A stretch of 64,000 bases of DNA from Pseudomonas fluorescens (GTDB lineage Bacteria > Pseudomonadota > Gammaproteobacteria > Pseudomonadales > Pseudomonadaceae): positions 1-64,000 of the forward strand of contig NZ_CABVHK010000022.1 of the NCBI RefSeq assembly GCF_902497785.1, written 5' to 3'. Positions 1 to 8,785 of the stretch are shown here, one piece after another; within the stretch, counting starts at the first letter, position 1; each line of letters opens with the position of its first letter. A program made the position numbers and the translations under genes. The notes under the pieces were generated by a model. The model was not told where the DNA came from, ran no database searches, and saw nothing but the letters and a program-made list of their open reading frames with translations.

Positions 1-861
1 GCGGGCTTCGGCATAGATTTGCGACTGTGGCACTTCGGCCACCAGGGTCCAGCCCAGATCACGCAACGGCAGGCTCAACGCCAGAAAATCTTCGCCCTCG
101 CGTACAAAGCTGCTGTGGGTGGCAGTTTGTTGACCCATGACCGCCTGCGCAGCCGGCGCGCCAATTTGCTCGACCAAAGAACGCTTGCCGCTGAACTGCG
201 CTTCGGGATGAACCTGGATCAAACCGTCGGAACGCACGAGATAGACCTTGCCGCGCTCACCGAAGCTGAAGTTGTGGATCAGCTCCGACAGCTCTTTCAT
301 GCTCAACCCGAGCCCGGCAACGCCCACGACTTTGCCGGCCTGTTCAACCTTGAGGTCGATGAACAGCGCCAATTCTCCGGTCGCAGTGTCATTGTCGATA
401 TTGAGAGTGCGTGGCTGGTTGCCATCGAGGAAGGCATAGAACCAAGCGTCTTTGGGATTGGCGCGGCTGAGAGTCCGGTCCAGGCCTTTTTCAGTGAAAT
501 AGTGGTTTGAAGCGGTGCCGACAATCAGCGCGGTAAACGCTTTGTGTTCAGCGCGGATGCCTTCCAGATAGGCCACAAACGTGGGTGCCTGGGCACTGTT
601 TTCACCGGCGGCCAACCAGTCGCGCACCATGCTATTGCTGGCGATGTCCTTGGCGGCGGTGAGGGGTTGCACGAGGATGCGCTCGATGTCGTTGCGCATC
701 GCTTCGATGCTCGACGGCAGCGCTTGTTCGACCAGATAGCGCTGGGCGAGACGGTTGACCACGAGGGTATAAATGCCCACCACGATCAGGATGCTGACCA
801 GCAGGGCGGTGCCCATACTGAGGATCAACTGCCATTGAATACTGCGTCGCCAGAACTGCAT
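1..861 (-). CDS. Methyl-accepting chemotaxis protein, N-terminal part (cut by window edge)
   Basis: This is the first 287 codons of a chemoreceptor whose C-terminal signalling half lies outside the window. A transmembrane segment at about residues 10-35 is followed by a periplasmic sensor region of about 240 residues that looks like a double-Cache (dCache) fold. It contains stretches such as DAWFYAFLDGN and GLGLSMKELSELI that are typical of Pseudomonas amino-acid, organic-acid or purine receptors. The ATG at 861 precedes the first hydrophobic segment, and the frame stays open to base 1. The ligand cannot be told from sequence. Assignment to the receptor family is strong. The absence of the signalling domain here is only a window effect. 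Confidence 0.85.
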   Translation of the reverse strand, partial: MQFWRRSIQWQLILSMGTALLVSILIVVGIYTLVVNRLAQRYLVEQALPSSIEAMRNDIERILVQPLTAAKDIASNSMVRDWLAAGENSAQAPTFVAYLEGIRAEHKAFTALIVGTASNHYFTEKGLDRTLSRANPKDAWFYAFLDGNQPRTLNIDNDTATGELALFIDLKVEQAGKVVGVAGLGLSMKELSELIHNFSFGERGKVYLVRSDGLIQVHPEAQFSGKRSLVEQIGAPAAQAVMGQQTATHSSFVREGEDFLALSLPLRDLGWTLVAEVPQSQIYAEAR

Positions 862-911
862 GGAGCACCCCCAAAGAATAAGAGGCTGAAACACTGCAAC
901 AGCCGTGCCGA

Positions 912-921
912 TTGTATACAA
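912..921. promoter_or_regulatory. Perfect palindrome TTGTATACAA upstream of the chemoreceptor
   Basis: A 10-base perfect palindrome lies 51 bases upstream of the chemoreceptor ATG, in the short gap behind zapA. It contains a TATAC core that could overlap a -10 element read towards the receptor. Palindromes of this form are common operators of GntR-type regulators, so an operator is a reasonable guess. No regulator gene is adjacent. Confidence 0.35.
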
Positions 922-961
922 CGCAAACGACAATTTATTCTTTGGTTGTGCGCAAAGCCTG

Positions 962-1264
962 TCAGGCCTGACTGATCGTCTTGGCGATCACTTCAACCGT
1001 GGCGCTGACTTGCTCTTGGAAACGGTCGAGTTCGAACTTGTGCTGCTTTTGCATTTCGATCTGCTGCGAGCACAGATTCATCGCTGCCAGCACCAACAGG
1101 CGGTCACCGATCAGCGTCGGGTACTTTCTTTTGGTATCGGCCAGCGCGGCTTTCAACATCATGGCAGCGTCCAGCAGGGTTTGCTCTTCCCCGGCCGGCG
1201 CCTTGATCGAATAGTCCTCCCCCAGGATCGAGACGACTTTTACCCCTGCGGCGCCGACACTCAT
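962..1264 (-). CDS. zapA: ZapA-family cell division protein
   Basis: A 100-residue ZapA-type protein. ZapA is a cytoplasmic FtsZ-ring stabiliser that forms tetramers. The N-terminal beta segment (VKVVSILGEDYSIKAP) and the following helix with the GDRLLVLAAMNL block match the family pattern, and the C-terminal half is a helix suited to coiled-coil dimerisation. Length is normal for the family. Its ATG overlaps the stop of the upstream coiled-coil gene (ATGA), so the two are translationally coupled. The gene is followed only by a chemoreceptor 100 bases away, not by 6S RNA and a 5-formyltetrahydrofolate cyclo-ligase gene as I remember for the canonical pseudomonad zapA. It may therefore be a second copy. 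Confidence 0.8.
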   Translation of the reverse strand: MSVGAAGVKVVSILGEDYSIKAPAGEEQTLLDAAMMLKAALADTKRKYPTLIGDRLLVLAAMNLCSQQIEMQKQHKFELDRFQEQVSATVEVIAKTISQA

Positions 1265-1491
1265 GCGCTGACCGGACCGGCGCTGACGCGTTCAACCAAG
1301 GCCTGGATGCGCGCTGCGGTAGCGCCGTGTTTCTCTTCCTGCTCCATCAGGTTCAGTTGCAGGCTTTCGTTTTCATCCTTGGCCTGGGCCAGTTCTGCGC
1401 TCAGGGCCTGGTTGGCGCCGAGCAGGGTCTGGTTCTGTTGAACAAGGTCGCTGACCAGTTGCTCCAATTGGTTTAGGGATGCTTCCAACAT
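1261..1491 (-). CDS. Small coiled-coil protein, TIGR02449/ZapB-like
   Basis: A 76-residue protein with almost continuous heptad character (LNQLEQLVSDLVQQNQTLL, then LAQAKDENESLQLNLMEQEE). It resembles the TIGR02449 small coiled-coil family usually found directly upstream of zapA and compared with ZapB. The ATG at 1491 was preferred over longer upstream extensions because the coiled coil starts there and the extension reads as non-coding. The stop overlaps the zapA start by four bases. The probable role is an accessory division-ring protein acting with ZapA. This is inferred from context and shape, not from a diagnostic motif. Confidence 0.7.
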   Translation of the reverse strand: MLEASLNQLEQLVSDLVQQNQTLLGANQALSAELAQAKDENESLQLNLMEQEEKHGATAARIQALVERVSAGPVSA

Positions 1492-1703
1492 TTTGATTTT
1501 CCAAGCATTTTCAAGGGGCGCGTACGATAAAGAAAAGTCACCACGCTTGCCAGGGTTATTGGGCGCAAGGCCTTGATTTACCTGGCGAGTGTCCTTCCTC
1601 GCGAACCTTAAAGACTGTGATTGCCGGATCTGGTTCCTGCACTTCGTCGACCGGCTGCTCCTACAGTTTGGGCCACCTGTGTGCGACAAATACGCGCAGC
1701 CGC

Positions 1704-1730
1704 TCAAGACTTTAGTCGCGTGACCGATAA
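1704..1730 (+). promoter_or_regulatory. Sigma-28 (FliA) promoter for the downstream chemoreceptor
   Basis: TCAAGACT, 11 bases, then ACCGATAA. This fits the flagellar sigma-28 pattern TAAAGTTT-N11-GCCGATAA, with the TCAAG form of the -35 that is common in Pseudomonas. It ends 54 bases before the chemoreceptor ATG at 1785, which ties that gene to the motility regulon. Confidence 0.75.
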
Positions 1731-1784
1731 GTCATCCATACGTCAGTCTCAGCGCCGCTCGATGCGCTCACTTCGGTAGAAACC

Positions 1785-3410
1785 ATGTCCCTTCGTAATA
1801 TGAATATCGCTCCGCGAGCGTTCCTCGGATTCGCCCTGATTGGCGGCTTGATGCTGGTTCTGGGAGCGTTTGCCTTGAACCAGATGAGCAAGATTCGCGG
1901 TGCCGGTGAAGACATCGCCTCCATCAGCGTGCCGAGCATCAAGAGTCTCGATGAGTTCACGCAACTGACGCTGCGTCTGCGGGTGCTGTCCTACCGTTTG
2001 CTGGTGAACCGCGAACCTGATGTCCAGCAGAAAACCATTGACCTGTTCGACCTGCGCAACCAGCAGATCCGCGAGGCGCAGAAAGTCTACGAGCCGCTGA
2101 TCGATGGCCCGGAAGAACAAGGCGCTTACGATAAGTACGTGCAGTTGCTGGCACAGTACCGTCAGCTTGAAGAGCGGATGAAAACGTTCTCGCGCAACAA
2201 TCAGGTCGACGATCTGCGCAAGCTGCTGAACTCCGAGTTGCTCGCCAATTCCGAAGAGGTCAACACCGCCCTGGCGAAGTTGCTCGAGATCAACACCCGG
2301 CAGATCGAAAAAACCGACCAGCGCGCTGGCGATCAATATTCGACGTCGTTCAATCTGGTCATCACGTTGCTGGTGATCGCCAGCGGCCTGACCGTGCTGT
2401 TCGCCTGGCTGCTCACCAACAGCATCACCAAGCCCATCGCCAATGCCCTGAGCGCAGCCGAAGAAATTGCCGAAGGCAACCTGACTCGCCCGATCACCGT
2501 CGATGGTGAAGACGAAGCCGGCCGTTTGCTGCTGGCCATGTCGAAGATGCAGGAAAAGCTGCGCGACACCCTGCAACGCATTTCCGGCTCGGCCACGCAA
2601 TTGGCCTCCGCCGCAGAAGAACTCAACAGTGTCACCGACGAAAGCGCTCGCGGCCTGACCCAGCAGAACAACGAAATCGAACAGGCCGCCACCGCGGTCA
2701 ACGAAATGACCAGCGCCGTGGAAGAAGTCGCGCGCAACGCGGTGAGCACCTCCGAAGCGTCGAAGAACGCCACCACCTCGGCCGGCGATGGCCGGGATCT
2801 GGTTCAGGAAACCGTCAGCGCCATCGAACGCATGAGCGCCGATGTGCAGAGCACCGCCAGCCTGATCGGTGATCTGGCCAACGAATCGCGCGACATCGGC
2901 AAGGTGCTGGACGTGATTCGCGGCCTGGCGGACCAGACCAATTTGCTGGCATTGAACGCCGCGATTGAAGCCGCGCGCGCCGGTGAAGCCGGTCGTGGTT
3001 TTGCCGTGGTGGCGGACGAGGTTCGCGCGTTGGCTCATCGCACCCAGCAGTCGACCAGCGAAATCGAACGCATGATCGGCAGCATCCAGAGCGGCACCGA
3101 ACACGCCGTGGACTCGATGCGCAACAGCACCGAGCGCGCCGAATCAACCCTTAATATCGCCCGCGGTGCCGGTCTGTCGCTGGATACGATCAACACTGCC
3201 ATCGTTGAAATCAACGAACGCAACCTGGTGATCGCCAGCGCGGCGGAAGAGCAGGCGCAGGTGGCTCGCGAAGTGGACCGCAACCTGGTGAACATTCGTG
3301 ATTTGTCGGTGCAGTCGGCGACCGGGGCCAACCAGACCAGTGCGGCGAGCAATGAACTGTCGCGGCTGGCGCTGGACCTGAACAATATGGTTGGACGGTT
3401 TAGCCTGTAA
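1785..3410 (+). CDS. Methyl-accepting chemotaxis protein (four-helix-bundle sensor)
   Basis: A 541-residue inner-membrane chemoreceptor. TM1 is at about residues 12-32, followed by a helical periplasmic domain of about 155 residues of 4HB type. TM2 is at about 188-210, followed by a HAMP domain (TNSITKPIANALSAAEEIAEGNL). A long cytoplasmic coiled coil carries the conserved signalling hairpin around residues 380-420 (VIRGLADQTNLLALNAAIEAARAGE region). This tip contacts CheA and CheW. Methylatable Glu/Gln pairs flank the hairpin. The protein ends shortly after the hairpin arm, with no CheR-docking pentapeptide at the C-terminus. The sigma-28 promoter upstream supports flagellar co-regulation. 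The ligand is unknown. Confidence 0.92.
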   Translation: MSLRNMNIAPRAFLGFALIGGLMLVLGAFALNQMSKIRGAGEDIASISVPSIKSLDEFTQLTLRLRVLSYRLLVNREPDVQQKTIDLFDLRNQQIREAQKVYEPLIDGPEEQGAYDKYVQLLAQYRQLEERMKTFSRNNQVDDLRKLLNSELLANSEEVNTALAKLLEINTRQIEKTDQRAGDQYSTSFNLVITLLVIASGLTVLFAWLLTNSITKPIANALSAAEEIAEGNLTRPITVDGEDEAGRLLLAMSKMQEKLRDTLQRISGSATQLASAAEELNSVTDESARGLTQQNNEIEQAATAVNEMTSAVEEVARNAVSTSEASKNATTSAGDGRDLVQETVSAIERMSADVQSTASLIGDLANESRDIGKVLDVIRGLADQTNLLALNAAIEAARAGEAGRGFAVVADEVRALAHRTQQSTSEIERMIGSIQSGTEHAVDSMRNSTERAESTLNIARGAGLSLDTINTAIVEINERNLVIASAAEEQAQVAREVDRNLVNIRDLSVQSATGANQTSAASNELSRLALDLNNMVGRFSL

Positions 3411-3423
3411 TCGGGTGATGCCA

Positions 3424-3500
3424 AAAAGATCGCAGCCTGCGGCAGCTCCTACACCGGATCGGTGTTCACCCGGTAGGAGCTGCCGCAGCTGCGATCTTTT
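3424..3500. repeat. REP doublet (GATCGCAGC type), terminator-like
   Basis: Two inverted REP units, AAAAGATCGCAGCCTGCGGC and its near complement, face each other across about 20 bases. The A-run at one end and the T-run at the other would make a bidirectional terminator-like hairpin after the chemoreceptor gene. Confidence 0.85.
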
Positions 3501-3609
3501 GATCTGCAAACCTTTTTGACAGCATCACATTTCAACAGGTTAGAATCGCTGGCACGCAGACTGCATGGTCAGTTTGTGCCCGCCTATCAGTTTTCCCGGA
3601 GTACTGCCT

Positions 3610-5352
3610 TTGAATGCGACGACCATCAACAGCCTGTTCTTGATCGGCGCGTTGCTGGTAGGTGCGAGCATTCTGGTGAGCTCACTTTCGTCCCGCCTCG
3701 GTATCCCGATTCTGGTGATTATCCTGGCCGTGGGCATGGTGGCCGGCGTCGACGGTGCCGGCATTATTTTCGATAATTACCCAACGGCCTATCTGGTCGG
3801 CAACCTCGCGCTCGCGGTGATTTTGCTCGACGGCGGTTTGCGCACAAGGGTCTCGAGTTTCCGCGTAGCGTTATGGCCGGCACTGTCGCTGGCCACGGTC
3901 GGCGTGCTGATCACCACCGGGCTGACCGGCATGGCGGCGGCGTGGTTGTTTGACCTGAACATGATTCAGGGCCTGTTGATCGGCGCCATCGTCGGCTCCA
4001 CGGATGCCGCGGCGGTGTTTTCGTTGCTGGGCGGCAAAGGCCTGAACGAACGGGTCTCCGCCAGTCTCGAAATCGAATCCGGCAGCAACGACCCGATGGC
4101 GGTGTTTCTCACCGTGACCCTGATTGACATGCTTGCCAGCGGCGAAACCGGCCTGCACTGGAGCCTGCTGGGCCATCTGGTGCGCGAGTTCGGCATTGGC
4201 GGCGTGATCGGACTAGGCGGCGGCTGGCTCATGTTGCAAATGGTCAACCGGATCAATCTGGCGACCGGCCTCTACCCCATTCTGGTGATTGCCGGCGGCC
4301 TGGTGGTGTTCGCCCTGACCAACGCCTTGCACGGCAGCGGCTTCCTCGCGGTCTACTTGTGCGGCCTGGTGATCGGCAACCGTCCGGTGCGCAGCCGTCA
4401 CGGCATTCTGCACATGCTCGATGGCATGGCGTGGCTCGCGCAAATCGGCATGTTCCTGGTCCTGGGGTTGCTGGTCACGCCACACGACTTGCTGCCCATC
4501 GCCCTGCCCGCGCTGGGCCTGGCGTTGTGGATGATCCTGTTTGCCCGGCCGCTGTCGGTGATGGTCGGGTTACTGCCGTTCAAGGCCTTCCACGGGCGCG
4601 AAAAAGCCTTTATTGCCTGGGTCGGCCTGCGCGGCGCGGTCCCGATCATTCTGGCGGTGTTCCCGCTGATGGCGGGGCTGCCCCACGCTCAACTGTATTT
4701 CAACCTCGCCTTCTTTATCGTGCTGGTCTCGCTGTTGGTGCAGGGCACAAGCCTGCCGTGGGTGGCGAAGCTGCTGAAAGTCACCGTTCCGCCCGAGCCG
4801 GCGCCGATCTCCCGCGCCGCGCTGGAAGTGCACGTCACCAGCGAGTGGGAACTGTTCGTTTATCGCCTCGGCGCGGAAAAATGGTGCATCGGCTCGCCCC
4901 TTCGCGAGCTGAAAATGCCCGAAGGCACCCGCATCGCGGCGCTGTTCCGGGGTCAACAACTGCTCCATCCGTCGGGTAGTACGGTGCTCGAAGTCGATGA
5001 TTTGCTGTGTGTTATCGGCCATGAACACAACTTGCCGGCCCTCGGAAAACTGTTCAGCCAGGCACCGCAACGGGGTCTGGATTTGCGCTTCTTCGGCGAC
5101 TTCGTCCTCGAAGGAGACGCCCAGCTGGCCGCGGTTGCTGCCCTGTACGGGTTGAAGGTCGAAGGCATCGATCCGGACATGTCCCTGGCCCGCTTCATTG
5201 CACAGAAAGTGGGCGGTGCGCCGGTGGTGGGTGACCAGGTGGAGTGGAACAACACCATCTGGACGGTCGCGGTCATGGAGGGGAACAAGATCGGCAAAGT
5301 GGGCGTCAGATTCCCCGAAGGAAGTCGCCCGGGTCCTGGACTCTTCCTCTAA
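3610..5352 (+). CDS. nhaP2: K+/H+ antiporter NhaP2 (CvrA)
   Basis: A 580-residue CPA1-type potassium/proton antiporter. The first 400 residues hold about 12 membrane segments with the motifs GLRTRVSSFRVALWPALSL, GSTDAAAVFSLLGGKGLN, ESGSNDPMAVFLT (the acidic ion-binding region) and GLRGAVPIILAVFPL. The remainder is a cytoplasmic tail with TrkA-C and CorC/HlyC-like regulatory domains (RIAALFRGQQLLHPSGSTVLEVDDLLCVIG). I chose the TTG at 3610 because it lies eight bases after GGAG and gives the N-terminus NATTINSLFLIGALLVGAS expected for the family. A GTG- or ATG-type start further upstream would add a non-conserved leader. It handles potassium efflux and cell-volume control at the inner membrane. 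The channel gene follows 34 bases later. Confidence 0.93.
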   Translation: MNATTINSLFLIGALLVGASILVSSLSSRLGIPILVIILAVGMVAGVDGAGIIFDNYPTAYLVGNLALAVILLDGGLRTRVSSFRVALWPALSLATVGVLITTGLTGMAAAWLFDLNMIQGLLIGAIVGSTDAAAVFSLLGGKGLNERVSASLEIESGSNDPMAVFLTVTLIDMLASGETGLHWSLLGHLVREFGIGGVIGLGGGWLMLQMVNRINLATGLYPILVIAGGLVVFALTNALHGSGFLAVYLCGLVIGNRPVRSRHGILHMLDGMAWLAQIGMFLVLGLLVTPHDLLPIALPALGLALWMILFARPLSVMVGLLPFKAFHGREKAFIAWVGLRGAVPIILAVFPLMAGLPHAQLYFNLAFFIVLVSLLVQGTSLPWVAKLLKVTVPPEPAPISRAALEVHVTSEWELFVYRLGAEKWCIGSPLRELKMPEGTRIAALFRGQQLLHPSGSTVLEVDDLLCVIGHEHNLPALGKLFSQAPQRGLDLRFFGDFVLEGDAQLAAVAALYGLKVEGIDPDMSLARFIAQKVGGAPVVGDQVEWNNTIWTVAVMEGNKIGKVGVRFPEGSRPGPGLFL

Positions 5353-5386
5353 ACTCCACACTTCGTCTCGCTTTAGATCGGTCTCT

Positions 5387-8300
5387 ATGTCAACCCTGCG
5401 CACCTTTTTCATCACGGCCCTGCTGGGCTTGAGTCTTTCTGTCGGTACGTTGCAAGCGGCCGAACCGTTGTCCAGCGAAGCCGTGCAGACGAGCCTGGAC
5501 AAGATCGCCGACCGCAAGCTGCCGGAAGCCGATCAGAAGGCCCTGCAAACCGTCCTGCAAAACACGCTGACCCAGCTCAACAACAAGCGCGATTACGAGC
5601 GCAAGCTGGCCGATCTCAAGCAGCAACTCGCCACCGCGCCAAAACAGAACATCGAGAACCAGCGCGAACTGACGCGTCTCAAAGCCACCACCGAAGTCCC
5701 GGTGGCGCAACGCTTTGCCAAAGAGTCCATTCAGCAACTCGAGCAGATGCTGACCGAACGCTCGACCCAGCAAGGCGATCTGCAAAAAGCCCTCTCGGAT
5801 GCGAACAGCCTGGTCATCACCGCCCAGACTCGCCCGGAACGCGCGCAGGCGGAAATTTCCGCCAGCCAGACGCGTATCCAGCAGATCAACAACGTCCTCA
5901 AACTCGGCAAGGACAACGGCAAAACCTTGAGCGGCGAGCAGCGCGACCTGCTGACGGCCGAGCTCGCGGCATTGAATGCGCTGATCCCGCTGCGTCGCCA
6001 GGAACTGGCCGGCAATAACCAGTTGCAGGATCTGGGCAACGGCCAGCACGACTTGCTGACGGAAAAAACCGACCGCCTGGACCGGGAAATCCAGGAACTG
6101 CAAACCCTGATCAACCAGAAGCGCCTGGCCCAGTCCCAGGAGACCGTGACTCAGCAGTCGATCGAGGCACAGAAGTCCGGCAGCAGCGCTCTGTTGGCCA
6201 CCGAAAGCGCGGCGAACCTGAAGCTTTCCGATTACCTGCTCAAAACCACCGACCGCCTCAACGTCGTCACCCAACAGAATCTGCAAACCAAGCAGCAACT
6301 TGACAACGTGACCCAGAGCGATTCGGCGCTCGACGAGCAGATCAACGTGCTCAAGGGCAGTCTGCTGCTCTCGAAAATCCTCTACAAACAGAAACAGGCC
6401 CTGCCGCGTCTCAAGCTCGATCGCGACCTGGCGGACCAGATCGCCGACATTCGCCTGTATCAGTTCGAGGTCAGCCAACAACGGGAATTGCTCAGCAACC
6501 CGGCGACCTACGTCGACACCCTGCTGGCGACTCAGCCTCCGGAACAAGTCACTCCGCAATTGCGCAAGACGCTGCTGGAAATCGCCATCACCCGCGCCGA
6601 CTTGCTGGAACGACTGAACCGGGAACTGAGCGCAGTGCTCAATGAATCCATCACCCTGCAACTCAATCAGAAGCAGTTGCTCAGTACCGCGCAAAGCCTG
6701 CGGGCAACACTCGACGAGCAAATGTTCTGGATTCCGAGCAACAAGCCGCTCGATCCGGAATGGATGCGCGGCGTGCCGGAGCGCCTGCAACGTCAGGTCG
6801 CGACCCTGCCGCTGGCGTCGAGCGTGAGCGAACTGATCGACGGCCTGACGCAACGGCCGCTGTTGTTCCTGCCGTTGGTGCTAGTCATCGGCGCCCTGCT
6901 GTGGCGGCGCAAAAGCCTTTATGCCCGGCTGAACAAGGTTCACCAGGACATTGGCCACTTCAAGCGTGACAGCCAGCTGCACACGCCGCAGGCCATTCTG
7001 ATCAATATTCTATTGGCCTTGCCAGTGGCGCTGGGGCTGGCGCTGTGCGGCCTGGCCTTGCAGATCGACGCCCGTGGGCAGAACGCCAACATGGGTTCGG
7101 CGCTGCTGCAAATGGCGCAGGCCTGGCTGGTGTTCTATACCGCCTACCGGATCCTTGCGCCGGGCGGCGTGGCTGAACTGCATTTCCGCTGGGAGAAACC
7201 CCAGGTCGAATTCCTTCAGGGCTGGGTCCGTCGTCTCGGTCTGGTGGTCATGGCGTTGGTCGCGGTGGTGGCGGTTGCCGAGTTGCAACCGGCGGCGCTG
7301 GCCGATGACGTGCTGGGCATGCCGGTCGTGCTGATCTGCTACGCCTTGATGGCCTGGCTGCTCAGCCGATTGCTCGTCAGCAGCCCGACACACGAAAACG
7401 CTTCACTGTTCCGCAAAGCCGTCGGGGTCCTGTTCACCATCCTGCCGGTCGCGCTGTTCGTGGCGGTCTGCTTCGGCTACTACTACACCGCGCTGAAACT
7501 CAGCGACCGCTTGATCAACACGCTTTACCTGCTGATGTTCTGGCTGGTGATCGAAGCCACCTTTGTGCGCGGCCTCAGTGTGGCGGCCCGCCGTTTGGCC
7601 TACCAACGCGCCCTGGCTAAACGTCAGGCGGCAAAAGAGGCCGGCGATGGCGAAGCGGTGATCGAAGAGCCGACGCTGGACATCGAAAAGGTCAACGAAC
7701 AGTCCCTGCGCCTGATTCGCCTGGCACTGCTGGGCGGTTTCATCGCGGCGCTGTACTGGGTCTGGTCCGATCTGATTTCGGTGTTCTCGTACCTGGACAA
7801 CATCACTCTCTACGAATACACCAGCGGCACGGGCGCCAACATGAGCATGGTGCCGATCAGCATCGGCGACATGCTCGGCGCGCTGATCATCATCGGCATT
7901 ACCTTCGCCCTCGCGCGCAACTTGCCGGGTTTGCTGGAAGTGCTGGTGCTGTCGAAGCTGAATCTGGCCCAAGGCAGCGCTTACGCTACGACCACGCTGC
8001 TGTCTTACGTGATCGCCGGCGTCGGTTTCGTCTCGACCCTGTCGACCCTCGGCGTGAGCTGGGACAAGTTGCAATGGCTGGTGGCGGCGCTGTCGGTCGG
8101 GCTCGGCTTCGGGATGCAGGAGATTTTTGCAAACTTCATCTCCGGCATCATGATCCTGTTCGAACGCCCGGTGCGGATCGGCGACACGATCACCATCGGC
8201 AACCTGTCGGGCACGGTGAGCAAGATCCGCATCCGCGCCACGACCATTACCGACTTCGACCGCAAGGACATCATTGTCCCGAACAAGACGTTCATCACCG

Positions 8301-8737
8301 GGCAACTGATCAACTGGTCCCTGACCGACACCATTACCCGGGTGACCCTGAAACTTGGCGTCGACTACGGGTCGGACCTGGACCTGGTGAAAGAGCTGCT
8401 GCTGAAGGCCGCCCGGGATAACCCGCGGGTGTTGAAGGACCCGGAACCCCATGTGTATTTCCTGAATTTCGGTGAAAGCACCCTCGACCACGAGTTGCGC
8501 ATGCACGTGCGCGACCTTGGCGACCGGAACCCGGTGCTCGACGAGGTCAACCGCTTCATCAACCGCGAGTTCAAGAAGCAGCACATCAACATCTCGTTCC
8601 GGCAGATGGAGGTTTACCTCAAGAACCTTCACGGCGAGGAATACAAAATCGTCCCGATCGAGTCGGAAACCAAGACCATCCTGCCACGGGTTGATGGCAA
8701 TCCCACGCAAGAGCCGCCGCCCGCCAAGCTCGACTAA
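5387..8737 (+). CDS. mscK: MscK/KefA-type large mechanosensitive channel
   Basis: A 1116-residue channel of the MscK (KefA/AefA) class. A signal peptide (MSTLRTFFITALLGLSLSVG, cleavage near LQA-AEP) is followed by about 460 residues of periplasmic coiled coil. A membrane array of about ten segments spans residues 490-850. The C-terminal MscS core starts with the pore helix region (LSVGLGFGMQEIFANFISGIMILFE) and the beta domain (ITIGNLSGTVSKIRIRATTI). It gates under membrane tension and releases solutes during osmotic downshock, so pairing it with the potassium antiporter makes functional sense. The ATG at 5387 gives a clean signal peptide; longer upstream frames overlap nhaP2. MscK proper also senses external potassium, which cannot be judged here. 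Confidence 0.9.
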   Translation: MSTLRTFFITALLGLSLSVGTLQAAEPLSSEAVQTSLDKIADRKLPEADQKALQTVLQNTLTQLNNKRDYERKLADLKQQLATAPKQNIENQRELTRLKATTEVPVAQRFAKESIQQLEQMLTERSTQQGDLQKALSDANSLVITAQTRPERAQAEISASQTRIQQINNVLKLGKDNGKTLSGEQRDLLTAELAALNALIPLRRQELAGNNQLQDLGNGQHDLLTEKTDRLDREIQELQTLINQKRLAQSQETVTQQSIEAQKSGSSALLATESAANLKLSDYLLKTTDRLNVVTQQNLQTKQQLDNVTQSDSALDEQINVLKGSLLLSKILYKQKQALPRLKLDRDLADQIADIRLYQFEVSQQRELLSNPATYVDTLLATQPPEQVTPQLRKTLLEIAITRADLLERLNRELSAVLNESITLQLNQKQLLSTAQSLRATLDEQMFWIPSNKPLDPEWMRGVPERLQRQVATLPLASSVSELIDGLTQRPLLFLPLVLVIGALLWRRKSLYARLNKVHQDIGHFKRDSQLHTPQAILINILLALPVALGLALCGLALQIDARGQNANMGSALLQMAQAWLVFYTAYRILAPGGVAELHFRWEKPQVEFLQGWVRRLGLVVMALVAVVAVAELQPAALADDVLGMPVVLICYALMAWLLSRLLVSSPTHENASLFRKAVGVLFTILPVALFVAVCFGYYYTALKLSDRLINTLYLLMFWLVIEATFVRGLSVAARRLAYQRALAKRQAAKEAGDGEAVIEEPTLDIEKVNEQSLRLIRLALLGGFIAALYWVWSDLISVFSYLDNITLYEYTSGTGANMSMVPISIGDMLGALIIIGITFALARNLPGLLEVLVLSKLNLAQGSAYATTTLLSYVIAGVGFVSTLSTLGVSWDKLQWLVAALSVGLGFGMQEIFANFISGIMILFERPVRIGDTITIGNLSGTVSKIRIRATTITDFDRKDIIVPNKTFITGQLINWSLTDTITRVTLKLGVDYGSDLDLVKELLLKAARDNPRVLKDPEPHVYFLNFGESTLDHELRMHVRDLGDRNPVLDEVNRFINREFKKQHINISFRQMEVYLKNLHGEEYKIVPIESETKTILPRVDGNPTQEPPPAKLD

Positions 8738-8750
8738 CCGCCCTATCCCT

Positions 8751-8774
8751 AGCAGAATGCTCGGACATTCTGCT
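8751..8774 (+). promoter_or_regulatory. Perfect hairpin directly before the selO ribosome-binding site
   Basis: AGCAGAATG and CATTCTGCT form a nine-base perfect stem around a six-base loop. The stem ends exactly where the GGAG of the selO Shine-Dalgarno (8775-8778) begins. No T-run follows, so it is not a standard terminator. It could insulate selO from mscK or modulate selO translation. Confidence 0.5.
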
Positions 8775-8785
8775 GGAGATGGCCG

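Noticed and set aside
862..961. 6S RNA downstream of zapA
   Set aside because: The gap is 100 bases, too short for the roughly 180-base RNA, and shows no long imperfect hairpin of that kind.
3565..3609. Earlier start for nhaP2
   Set aside because: It would add 15 residues without similarity to the family and ignores the GGAG placed eight bases before the TTG at 3610.
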